From: JBFLVQ01 sp040758525
Lineage (GTDB): Bacteria; Acidobacteriota; Blastocatellia; Chloracidobacteriales; JADJPF01
Direction of reading: 5' to 3'
Assembly: GCA_040758525.1 (NCBI GenBank)
Contig: JBFLVQ010000576.1
Span: 1 to 6,250, forward strand
DNA length: 6,250 bases
Made by a program: the position numbers and the translations under genes. Numbering within the stretch: position 1 is the stretch's first letter; each line of letters opens with the position of its first letter. Below are positions 1 to 6,230 of this stretch, one piece after another. The notes beneath the pieces were generated by a model that searched no databases, was not told where the DNA came from, and worked only from the letters and a program-made list of their open reading frames with translations.

Positions 1-317
1 CTAAATTTAGCGAGCTTAAAAGCTGGACCATAGTATCAGCAATAATCGGTATTTTGGCTGGTATAGCGATTAATTTCTTATCTATCTCAATGAAGTCGCT
101 AAAGGGAAATATCCCATTGTTATTATTGGGATTGGCCAAATCGATAATTATTGCATTAACGATAACTGGACTTTCTATAGCATTCTGGTACTACTCGCAC
201 TTAGACTATACACGGCTAAAAGACACTGGGCCGTTAGCATTACTACTGGGATTGACCATTGCGTTGTGGGAGCTATTAAGCCGTATAACTCAAAATATTA
301 CTAAACGAGCTGGCTGA
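1..317 (+). CDS. C-terminal part of a small integral membrane protein (5' end outside window)
   Basis: The reading frame is open from the first full codon (position 3) to a TGA at 315-317, about 104 residues. It has no stop before an internal TTG at 54, so the gene most likely starts upstream of the window and that TTG is not its start. The protein is very hydrophobic, with three likely transmembrane segments: near residues 8-27 (beginning WTIVSAIIGILAG), 37-63 (LLLLGLAKSIIIAL...) and 75-93 (PLALLLGLTIALWELL). Short basic stretches separate them and the tail is basic (ITKRAG). The pattern of a G-rich helix followed by N-F, then a helix ending in aromatic residues, then a GPLALLLGL helix loosely recalls the ATP synthase subunit I (AtpI) family. 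That is a guess from shape only, and no atp genes are visible. The gene converges on the amidohydrolase with 18 nt between stop codons. Identity is unknown; that it is a coding membrane protein is fairly likely. Confidence 0.62.
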   Translation, partial: KFSELKSWTIVSAIIGILAGIAINFLSISMKSLKGNIPLLLLGLAKSIIIALTITGLSIAFWYYSHLDYTRLKDTGPLALLLGLTIALWELLSRITQNITKRAG

Positions 318-322
318 TATTT

Positions 323-355
323 TTACCAACTTACCTTATCGCTTAACATTGGTAA
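323..355. repeat. Inverted repeat at the convergent gene junction, weak terminator candidate
   Basis: TTACCAA at 323-329 and TTGGTAA at 349-355 are perfect 7-bp inverted arms separated by 19 nt. They span the junction between the plus-strand membrane gene and the end of the amidohydrolase gene, where a bidirectional terminator would be expected. The loop is long, the stem is AT-rich and neither strand has a T-run directly after the stem. Termination here is only a weak inference. Confidence 0.22.
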
Positions 356-1655
356 CGGTATCTTTAACAACCTTGCCACCTTTCATTACAAAAGTGATTC
401 GTTCAAGTGTTGTGATATCATTAAGCGGATCGCCATTGATGGCAATAATGTCAGCAAAGCGGCCGGCCTCTAATGTACCCACACGCTCTGGCCATCCCAC
501 TAGATCAGCGGCATTTATTGTAGCAGACTGTATCGCCTGCATAGGCGAGAGTCCTAATTTTACCATTACAGCAAATTCACGAGCATTGAGACCGTGTGGA
601 TAGACAGCCGAGTCTGTCCCAAAGGCTACACGTACTCCCGATTTGAAAGCACGCGCAAGATTGGCACGGGCAGCGGGAATTACTACTTTCATCTTCTCTA
701 CAGCAAACTCAGGCAAGCGTATCTTCTGATAATTTTCTGGTAGCCAATCGCCCAAATAGAGTGTAGGAACAAGGTAAGTACCTTTCTCTTTCATTAATCG
801 TATCTCTTCGTCACCAATAAATGAGCCATGTTCGATCGAATCGACACCAGCAGTTACTGCCTGTTTTATTCCTGTTGCGCCATGCGCATGTGCAGCTACT
901 TTGCGTCCTAGTCGATGTGCCTCTAACACAATCGCACGTATCTCCTCATAGCTAAACTGTTCAGCACCGGGAGCATCGCCTTTTGAAAGTACCCCTCCTG
1001 TCGCACATATCTTAATACAGTCAGCACCATACTTAATAATCTCACGTGTCTTCTTCATCACTGCAGGTACACCATCAGCAACCCCGTCAGCTTGTGCCTG
1101 ATATTCAGGAGCAAGCAGATTATCATCGCAATGGCCACCTGTTACACCAATGGCTGGCCCGGAAGGAACTATTCGTGGTCCTGGCAGGTCACCTACATTG
1201 ATCGCATCACGTAGCGCAACATCAGCATAACCGCCGGCACCAACATTGCGTACTGTGGTAAAGCCAGCTTCTAATGTGATCTTTGCATTCTTAGCACCAT
1301 AGAGTGCTTCGCGTGGCACCGATATACCCAACGATTCGAAGCCTAAATGTGCAGGATCACCAGTGAGGTGAGTATGACAATCGATCAAACCAGGTAGCAG
1401 CATGGCTGATCCCAGGTCGATCACTGCTGCACCAGCCGGTAGACGACTAGTCAGTGCTGCTACTGCACCTACTTCTTTAATACGATCACCTTCAATAAGG
1501 ATCGCTTGTCCTGTCAATATACGACCACCACGTACATCAAGCAATTTCTCTGCCTTGACTAAAACTGTCTCTTTGGCCGGTGGTGTAGAAGACTGTGCTA
1601 GCAGAGAGACCTGTGCTAACGCAATCACAAGCAGCAGCACTAATACTTTTCGCAT
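336..1655 (-). CDS. Exported metal-dependent amidohydrolase (Xaa-Pro dipeptidase / imidazolonepropionase-like group)
   Basis: This 439-aa protein begins with a clear Sec signal peptide: MRK, then a hydrophobic core at about 4-19, with likely cleavage after ALA (14) or LLA (20). It should therefore work in the periplasm or outside the cell. The mature part is a full-length amidohydrolase: a small beta domain (about 28-88), then a TIM barrel with the metal-site residues visible. These are the HxH pair H94/H96 in DCHTHLTGD, candidate carboxylated lysine K215 in CIKICATGG, H256/H258 in AHAHG, H276 in IEHGS, and D348 in FGTDSA. The C-terminus returns to the beta domain (GTLEAGRFADIIAINGDPL, 393-411). 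This set fits the binuclear COG1228-type enzymes, many annotated as Xaa-Pro or Xaa-Arg dipeptidases; the substrate cannot be read from sequence. ATG at 1655 is chosen because it gives the signal peptide, although the upstream AGG is 12 nt away and weak. The gene lies 35 nt after the oxidoreductase stop and is likely the last gene of the run. Confidence 0.93.
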   Translation of the reverse strand: MRKVLVLLLVIALAQVSLLAQSSTPPAKETVLVKAEKLLDVRGGRILTGQAILIEGDRIKEVGAVAALTSRLPAGAAVIDLGSAMLLPGLIDCHTHLTGDPAHLGFESLGISVPREALYGAKNAKITLEAGFTTVRNVGAGGYADVALRDAINVGDLPGPRIVPSGPAIGVTGGHCDDNLLAPEYQAQADGVADGVPAVMKKTREIIKYGADCIKICATGGVLSKGDAPGAEQFSYEEIRAIVLEAHRLGRKVAAHAHGATGIKQAVTAGVDSIEHGSFIGDEEIRLMKEKGTYLVPTLYLGDWLPENYQKIRLPEFAVEKMKVVIPAARANLARAFKSGVRVAFGTDSAVYPHGLNAREFAVMVKLGLSPMQAIQSATINAADLVGWPERVGTLEAGRFADIIAINGDPLNDITTLERITFVMKGGKVVKDTVTNVKR

Positions 1656-1690
1656 AATTATCGTTAACCTATAAGTGACAAATTTTAAAT

Positions 1691-3802
1691 CTACAATTGA
1701 TGGAGTGGCTCGATCTCAACTAAATTATCGTAAAAGGTTGCGCCGGCACCTATGTCGGTAAGCACCTGCGAAGTAGTTTGATTAACATTCTTATGATCTA
1801 GCGTCATCTTGCGCCACCAGATCGAAGGAGCCACAACTACACCTGTCTTTACCCGCTCAGAGATTATCGCTTTTAGTTGCAACTCACCACGATCATTAAA
1901 GACTCTTACCATCATACCATTATCGATCGCGCGTGCTGCAGCATCTTCGGCACTAATCTCAATAGTCGGTTCACGTTCGCTCTGTAGTAGCTTGGGTACA
2001 TTGGCAAACGTCGAGTTAAGGAAACTATGTGCAGGTGGAGAGAGTAATGTGAGCGGATAGCGCGCAAATAGTTGTGGATTTACCTCCTCGCTCTCAATGG
2101 GAGGAATATAAGTGGGCAATGGATCAAGCCCGTCTTTTAACATTGTTTCTGAATAGAATTCACATTTGCCCGAAGGAGTAGGAAAATGTCCTTCTGCAAA
2201 AGGCAGGTAAGGATCAGGCAAGTTCAGTCGTATCGTACCTTCACGCTTTAGTCGGGCCAATGTGATGCCTGCGAATGCGGGATGTCCAGAATTGAGTGCC
2301 TGTTCTGCCATATGCTCATCAGTATCTAAGAAGCACTCTTCTTTGAAACCCATACGTGCTGCTAGAGCACGAAATACATCTGTGTTTGAGCGTGCTTCAC
2401 CAAGTGGCGCAAGTGCCGGTAGGTTGAGCATCACATAGAAATGGCCATAAGATTTATGTAGATCAAAATGCTCTAACTGTGTGGTTGCCGGTAGCACAAT
2501 ATCGGCATAATCGGTGGTATCAGTGTAGAACTGTTCATGCACCACAGTAAAAAGATCTGGACGCATCAATCCGGCAATAACTGTGCCAGCATCGGGCGCC
2601 ACTGCAGCGGGATTTGAATTGTAGACAAAGAGTGATTTAACGGGCGGATCAAAAGGTGGTGCTCCACCTTCTGGAGACTGATTGGTTAGCGCTTCACCCA
2701 AACGACTCATATTGATTGTGCGTGTTCCAGGTGGTATCAGATCGGGTCGCTCAAGCGCGTTTCCATTAAATGGATAGGCGCCACTAGTAGAGAGCAGTAT
2801 ACCACCACCCGGATAGCGCCAGGCGCCTGTAAGGGCAGGAATACAAGCAAGTGTGCGTACTGCCATTCCACCGCCACGATGGCGTTGTAGACCATAGTTG
2901 ATACGTATGGCTACGGGTTGTTCGGTAGCAATAGCATGTGCTAATTCTGTTAGCTTTGCTGCAGGGATTCCTGTGATTGCGGCAACACGCTCAGGTGGAT
3001 ATTCTTTCAGTCGTGTACATAATTGCTCGAAACCCTGCGTATATTTAGTAACATAATCGGAATCATACAACCCTTCTGCGACGATTATATGCATTAGGCC
3101 AAGGGCAAGCGCAGCATCACTACCAGGCTTGATCGATATATGTTCATCGGAGGCAGCAGCGGTACGATTGCGATAAGGATCTATTGTGATTACACGCGCA
3201 CCTTGTTTGCGTGCTTGTAGAATAAACGGCCATAGGTGCACATTGGAGGTAAGAATATTACTACCGATAATCACAATCAGCTTGGCATGACGGATCGCTT
3301 CTGGATCAAAACCTATCGAGCCTCCTACTGTATATTTATAACCAGCGGCACCTGCTGAAGCACAAATAGTACGCGCTAACAAGGAAGCTCCCAGCCGATG
3401 AAAGAAGCGTCTATCCATACTGCCATAATTGAGCATTCCCATAGTGCCAGCATAGCTATAGGGAAGGATCGCCTGTGGACCATATTGATCAGTGATCTGA
3501 TGAAAGCGAGTTGCGATCTCATCAAGCGCTTCATCCCAGCTAATACGTGTAAAACGTCCTTCACCTTTAGCACCAACACGGCGCTGTGGGTATAGCACAC
3601 GCTCAGGATGGTAGACACGATCCAAGTATTTGGAGACTTTGGTGCAGAGGAAGCCATCCGTGAAGCGGTGCTCAGGATCGCCTTCAATCTTCACTGCTCG
3701 ATCACCATCCAGTGTTACTACCATTGAGCAGGTATCAGGACAGTCGTGTGGGCAGACTATACGCATTGTATGTGATCCATTGTTCTCTACTCTTGCAGCC
3801 AT
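1691..3802 (-). CDS. Molybdopterin-dependent oxidoreductase with N-terminal 4Fe-4S site (DMSO reductase superfamily, COG0243)
   Basis: This predicted 703-aa enzyme should carry a bis-molybdopterin guanine dinucleotide cofactor and one 4Fe-4S cluster. The cluster motif is C17-x3-C21-x3-C25-x27-C53, within CPHDCPDTC and GFLCTKV, with the family's electron-transfer lysine at K55. The ISWDEALDEIA segment follows. TICASAGAAGY (C147) aligns by eye with the Cys molybdenum ligand region of NapA/formate dehydrogenases (CMASAVAGY-like), so a Cys ligand is predicted. IIGSNILTSN (about 175) is a cofactor-binding loop. FPTPSGKCEFYSE (about 540) leads into the C-terminal dinucleotide-binding domain (about 580-700, ending with TDIGAGATFYDNLVE). 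I recall this as the uncharacterised MopB_3-type group; substrate is unknown. No twin-arginine signal is present, so it should be cytosolic. The frame is open to an ATG at 3880, but ATG 3802 is preferred: it has a good GAGG site 5 nt upstream and sits 1 nt after the dapF stop. Confidence 0.93.
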   Translation of the reverse strand: MAARVENNGSHTMRIVCPHDCPDTCSMVVTLDGDRAVKIEGDPEHRFTDGFLCTKVSKYLDRVYHPERVLYPQRRVGAKGEGRFTRISWDEALDEIATRFHQITDQYGPQAILPYSYAGTMGMLNYGSMDRRFFHRLGASLLARTICASAGAAGYKYTVGGSIGFDPEAIRHAKLIVIIGSNILTSNVHLWPFILQARKQGARVITIDPYRNRTAAASDEHISIKPGSDAALALGLMHIIVAEGLYDSDYVTKYTQGFEQLCTRLKEYPPERVAAITGIPAAKLTELAHAIATEQPVAIRINYGLQRHRGGGMAVRTLACIPALTGAWRYPGGGILLSTSGAYPFNGNALERPDLIPPGTRTINMSRLGEALTNQSPEGGAPPFDPPVKSLFVYNSNPAAVAPDAGTVIAGLMRPDLFTVVHEQFYTDTTDYADIVLPATTQLEHFDLHKSYGHFYVMLNLPALAPLGEARSNTDVFRALAARMGFKEECFLDTDEHMAEQALNSGHPAFAGITLARLKREGTIRLNLPDPYLPFAEGHFPTPSGKCEFYSETMLKDGLDPLPTYIPPIESEEVNPQLFARYPLTLLSPPAHSFLNSTFANVPKLLQSEREPTIEISAEDAAARAIDNGMMVRVFNDRGELQLKAIISERVKTGVVVAPSIWWRKMTLDHKNVNQTTSQVLTDIGAGATFYDNLVEIEPLHQL

Positions 3803-3803
3803 T

Positions 3804-4679
3804 CTATCCTCTTTTATCACAGAAAAAATAGTGTCCTTGACAAACGATCTCGGCCGGGCCGGTAAGCAATATCCCGGCATCGTCCTGCCAAGCCACTGTC
3901 AATTCTCCCGCCGGTGTTTGCACATCTACCCGGCGGTCAGTGTAACCATTGATCATTGCCGCGATAGCAGCAGCACATGAACCTGTGCCAGAAGACTCTG
4001 TTTCACCAGCACCACGTTCCCAAAAACGCGCTTCAATCTTATTACGGGAAAGAATACGCACAAACTCGACATTACTACGATTGGGGAAAGCAGAATGGCA
4101 CTCTAAGCAGGCACCCAATCTACGCCAATCGAGTTGATTAAAATCCTCAACAAAGATCGTACAATGTGGATTACCGGTCGAGAGTGCAGTTATTGTGATC
4201 GTCTCCTGATCACTAATCACCAACGGATAAGCTACTACACGTGCGAGCTCTTCATCAATATGTATAGGTATCTCAGCAGGCTTAAAACCAGGCTGCCCTA
4301 CCATTACTGTAAAATCATAGTGTGTGCCAGTATGTCCTTCTAAGATGAGTGTCTTTACACCCGCGCGTGTAGTAATGGTGATACGCTCATCATGGGCGCG
4401 TCCGGTCTCATAAAGCACCGCCGCTGCACAGCGTATACCATTGCCAGACATCTCTGCTTCGCTACCATCAGAATTGAAGAAACGCAAAGAAAACTGGGCG
4501 GTTTTATCATCAAGTGCTAGTACTAGCAGACCATCAGCACCCACACTTGTATGACGTGCACAGATCTCCCTGGCAAGCTGGCGATAATCAACTGCTGCCA
4601 TTGCATTAATAATAATAAAATCGTTGGCCAAGCCGTGAGCTTTGTAGAATTCCATGCAAGAAATGTGCGGCATCGCCAC
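3804..4679 (-). CDS. dapF: Diaminopimelate epimerase (DapF) homologue with serines at both catalytic cysteine positions
   Basis: DapF interconverts LL- and meso-diaminopimelate for peptidoglycan and lysine synthesis in the cytoplasm. The 291-aa product (family about 270-285) shows the whole family pattern: FYKAHGLANDF near the N-terminus, HTSVGADGLL, FNSDGSEAEMSGNGIRC, GNPHCTIFV, RSNVEFV and ERGAGETESSGTGSC. In characterised enzymes the two catalytic acid/base residues are the Cys of MCGNG and the Cys of ACGTG. Here both codons read TCT, serine, at Ser78 (4446-4448) and Ser230 (3990-3992). The nearby Cys84 and Cys235 remain. It may be an active Ser-Ser variant or an enzyme with altered chemistry. 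The start is uncertain: GTG 4679 lies 2 nt after the kinase stop, and ATG 4673 and ATG 4655 are alternatives; the last gives 283 aa and best matches the family N-terminus. None has a strong ribosome site, which fits coupling to the upstream gene. Confidence 0.9.
   Translation of the reverse strand: MAMPHISCMEFYKAHGLANDFIIINAMAAVDYRQLAREICARHTSVGADGLLVLALDDKTAQFSLRFFNSDGSEAEMSGNGIRCAAAVLYETGRAHDERITITTRAGVKTLILEGHTGTHYDFTVMVGQPGFKPAEIPIHIDEELARVVAYPLVISDQETITITALSTGNPHCTIFVEDFNQLDWRRLGACLECHSAFPNRSNVEFVRILSRNKIEARFWERGAGETESSGTGSCAAAIAAMINGYTDRRVDVQTPAGELTVAWQDDAGILLTGPAEIVCQGHYFFCDKRG
3808..3813 (-). promoter_or_regulatory. Ribosome binding site that fixes the oxidoreductase start
   Basis: On the minus strand AAGAGG is followed by a 5-nt spacer and then ATG at 3802. 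The spacer contains the TAG stop of the upstream dapF homologue (3806-3804), so ribosomes ending there are placed directly over the next start. This supports ATG 3802 over the longer open frame beginning at 3880, which would overlap dapF by 77 nt. Confidence 0.7.
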
Positions 4680-4681
4680 TA

Positions 4682-5617
4682 TTACACTAACGATCCGGTC
4701 TTATACTCGAAGGCCAGCTCATCAAAGTGTGTTATCTCTTTGAAAGAGCGGAAACGATCATTAATCTCTTGATAAGTAAGTTGCTGCAAACGTTCACAGC
4801 CAAACTTCTCGACATTAAATGAAGCCATTACCGAACCATAGATCATTGCACGTCGCATTGCGGCTTCGTCGAGTTGTCCGGTTGCTGCTAAGTAACCCAT
4901 AAAGCCACCAGCAAAGGTATCACCGGCGCCGGTTGGATCAAAGACATCCTCTTGCGGGAAGGCCGGCATAGCAAAGTAGGTATCTTGTGAAAACATTGCT
5001 GCACCATATTCGCCACGCTTAACCACTAAGCGTTGTGGCCCCATAGCAAGAATTTTTTTAGCTGCACGGATCAAATTTGGTTCACCAGCCAATTCGCGGA
5101 CTTCTTCATCATTGATAATTAGAATATCGATGACTTTAAGCACTTCGCGTAGTTCATTGGGGGTATTCTCGATCCAATAATTCATTGTGTCTAGAGCAAC
5201 CAGATGGGAATCGACTTGCTGACGCACTTCATACTGAAGCGCTGGACCAATATTGCCAAGGAAGAGATAAGGAGATCGCTTGGCTTTCTCTGGTAGCTTA
5301 GGCTTGAAATCGGCAAACACATTAAGATGTGTATAGATCGTCTCGCGCGTGTTCAGGTCATAACCATATTCCCCTTTCCAACGAAAGGTATTGCCTGCTT
5401 TGCGCTCTAGTCCACTGGTATCTATTTTGCGCGCATGAAAGATCGCCTCATGTTCTTTTGAGAAATCTTCGCCAACCACTGCTACTATGCCTACCCGTGT
5501 AAAGAATGAAGCAGCAATAGAAAAATGGGTAGCTGCGCCACCCAAGATCTCTTCGCGTTCACCAAAAGGGGTTTTTACTGCATCAAAGGCGACTGAACCA
5601 ACCGCAAGTATCGACAT
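4682..5617 (-). CDS. PfkB (ribokinase)-family carbohydrate/nucleoside kinase
   Basis: The 311-aa protein is a complete PfkB-family kinase, close to the usual 300-330 aa. It opens with the first strand (ILAVGSVAFDAVKTPFG), where the early Asp and GG region (EILGGAATHFSIAAS, 24-37) form the substrate side. IINDEEVREL (167-176) holds the NxxE magnesium motif, VVKRGEYGA (198-206) is the strand before the nucleotide site, and DPTGAGDTFAGGF (227-239) is PfkB signature 2, with D233 as the catalytic base and the GAGD anion hole. ATP-dependent phosphorylation of a hydroxyl group is therefore expected. The acceptor (sugar, nucleoside or other) cannot be assigned, though the FRWKGEYGYDL stretch (78-88) could be part of its lid. 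ATG 5617 is well supported by AAGGAG six nt upstream. It lies 47 nt after the TPR gene and 2 nt before the dapF homologue, clearly in the same transcription unit. Confidence 0.92.
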   Translation of the reverse strand: MSILAVGSVAFDAVKTPFGEREEILGGAATHFSIAASFFTRVGIVAVVGEDFSKEHEAIFHARKIDTSGLERKAGNTFRWKGEYGYDLNTRETIYTHLNVFADFKPKLPEKAKRSPYLFLGNIGPALQYEVRQQVDSHLVALDTMNYWIENTPNELREVLKVIDILIINDEEVRELAGEPNLIRAAKKILAMGPQRLVVKRGEYGAAMFSQDTYFAMPAFPQEDVFDPTGAGDTFAGGFMGYLAATGQLDEAAMRRAMIYGSVMASFNVEKFGCERLQQLTYQEINDRFRSFKEITHFDELAFEYKTGSLV

Positions 5618-5623
5618 TAATCG

Positions 5624-5629
5624 CTCCTT
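5624..5629 (-). promoter_or_regulatory. Strong ribosome binding site of the PfkB kinase
   Basis: AAGGAG on the minus strand, with a 6-nt spacer (CGATTA) to ATG 5617, is the best Shine-Dalgarno sequence in the window. The two genes directly downstream have weaker or coupled starts, so this may be the main entry point for the kinase-dapF-oxidoreductase block. Confidence 0.65.
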
Positions 5630-5664
5630 CAGTAGAAGATAAAAATAGATATCAATTCATATTA

Positions 5665-6087
5665 CTAATTATTGTTGGGCACGGACGGTAAATCGGCCAA
5701 CTTCTTCTTGGCCTCCTTGGCATACTGACTTTCAGGAAAATCATTAACCAAGCGTTGGTAGTGTTTGGCTGCTTCTTTCTTGTCATCCATCTTTAGAAAA
5801 GTCTCGCCAAGCAGGGAAAGAACCTCGTCAAAACGAGAAAACTGTGGATAGACATAAGAAATTTCTAGTAAACGATCGGTAACAGCCTTGTAAGCCTTAC
5901 GCTTAAGATAGAATCTCGCCACATCTAAATTGTGTTTGGCTTCCTGCTCCAGTTCGGCATTACGTGGCAAGTCTAATGGTGGTTGTTGTTGCAAACTACC
6001 CTGGGCGGCTGTTGACACAGGCGCCGCAAAGATTATCGCGATTAAAAGTAATAATAGTACTATTGCTTTTTTATGCAGATATAACAT
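5665..6087 (-). CDS. Small exported TPR protein, BamD/YfiO-like or YbgF-like
   Basis: This 140-aa protein has a Sec signal peptide: HKK, a long Leu/Ile core at about 8-20, then APVSTAAQG with likely cleavage after A28. There is no cysteine anywhere, so it is not a lipoprotein as true BamD is. After a Gln/Pro-rich linker (QQQPPLDLP) there are two helical hairpins of TPR type, at about 52-80 (NLDVARFYLKRKAYKAV) and 86-118 (ETFLKMDDKKEAAKHYQRLV), ending in NDFPESQYAKEAKKKL. That phrase is typical of BamD/YbgF-type repeats. It is only about half the length of BamD (about 245 aa), so it is more likely a small periplasmic scaffold than the assembly factor itself. ATG 6087 has GAGGAG close upstream (5 nt from GAGG). 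It is the first gene behind the promoter at 6161-6169. Function is inferred from the TPR fold only. Confidence 0.85.
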   Translation of the reverse strand: MLYLHKKAIVLLLLLIAIIFAAPVSTAAQGSLQQQPPLDLPRNAELEQEAKHNLDVARFYLKRKAYKAVTDRLLEISYVYPQFSRFDEVLSLLGETFLKMDDKKEAAKHYQRLVNDFPESQYAKEAKKKLADLPSVPNNN

Positions 6088-6114
6088 AAGCTCCTCGCGA
6101 TCCTCTGAAATCTT

Positions 6115-6126
6115 GGTTAAATAACC
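6115..6126. repeat. Short inverted repeat in the predicted leader of the gene run
   Basis: GGTTA-AA-TAACC has perfect 5-bp arms around a 2-base centre. It lies between the predicted transcription start (about 6154) and the TPR gene start. It could be a dimeric regulator site, but is short enough to occur by chance. Confidence 0.2.
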
Positions 6127-6160
6127 TATAGAGAAAGGGATCAGACTCTACAGTCGGCTC

Positions 6161-6169
6161 ATTATAACA
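6161..6169 (-). promoter_or_regulatory. Extended -10 promoter for the minus-strand gene run
   Basis: The minus strand reads TGTTATAAT, a perfect consensus -10 box (TATAAT, 6166 to 6161) with the TG of an extended -10 element one base upstream. The region 17 nt upstream (about TTCGTG) matches the -35 consensus poorly, which is tolerated in extended -10 promoters. Transcription would start near 6154, giving a leader of roughly 65 nt before the TPR gene. No comparably good promoter is seen inside the downstream genes, so this may drive all five. Assigned by sequence match alone. Confidence 0.55.
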
Positions 6170-6180
6170 GACTGCTGGTA

Positions 6181-6196
6181 GGACACGAAACTGTCC
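6181..6196. promoter_or_regulatory. Inverted repeat covering the -35 position, candidate operator
   Basis: GGACA-CGAAAC-TGTCC has perfect 5-bp arms around a 6-nt centre. It lies exactly where a -35 box should be for the extended -10 at 6161-6169. A regulator binding here could activate a promoter lacking a -35 box or block polymerase. The arms are short and the regulator is unknown. It is not followed by a T-run, so it is not a terminator. Confidence 0.3.
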
Positions 6197-6202
6197 CAGG
6201 AA

Positions 6203-6230
6203 TAAGCCTTAATCTAAGGTGAATACCTTA
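6203..6230. repeat. Cluster of alternating TAAGG/CCTTA elements
   Basis: TAAG (6203-6206), CCTTA (6207-6211), TAAGG (6215-6219) and CCTTA (6226-6230) alternate within 28 nt. They can form overlapping hairpins, the best being TAAGGT-GAAT-ACCTTA (6215-6230). The cluster spans the end of the partial right-edge gene and its downstream flank. It may be a weak 3' end structure for that gene, a regulator site, or chance. Confidence 0.28.

Noticed and set aside
332..342. 11-mer TACCTTATCGC repeated near both ends (332-342 and 6224-6234), possible flanking direct repeat
   Set aside because: Several 11-mer coincidences are expected by chance in a window this size, and there is no mobile element between the copies.
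1661..1693. Possible promoter TTGTAG-17-TATAGG before the amidohydrolase
   Set aside because: Only 3/6 and 4/6 consensus matches, and it would give a leader of only a few nucleotides. Read-through from the upstream gene explains expression more simply.
3376..3687. 103-codon minus-strand open frame inside the molybdoenzyme gene
   Set aside because: It lies wholly within a well-supported gene in another frame, is low in recognisable motifs and looks like a coding shadow.
3803..3880. Longer N-terminus of the molybdoenzyme starting at ATG 3880
   Set aside because: It would overlap dapF by 77 nt, adds residues outside the family pattern, and ATG 3802 has a clear ribosome binding site directly after the dapF stop.
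3630..3980. 116-codon plus-strand open frame opposite the dapF/molybdoenzyme junction
   Set aside because: It is antisense to two motif-rich genes, has no family features and no convincing ribosome binding site.
6181..6196. GGACA/TGTCC inverted repeat as a rho-independent terminator
   Set aside because: The stem is only 5 bp and no T-run follows on either strand.
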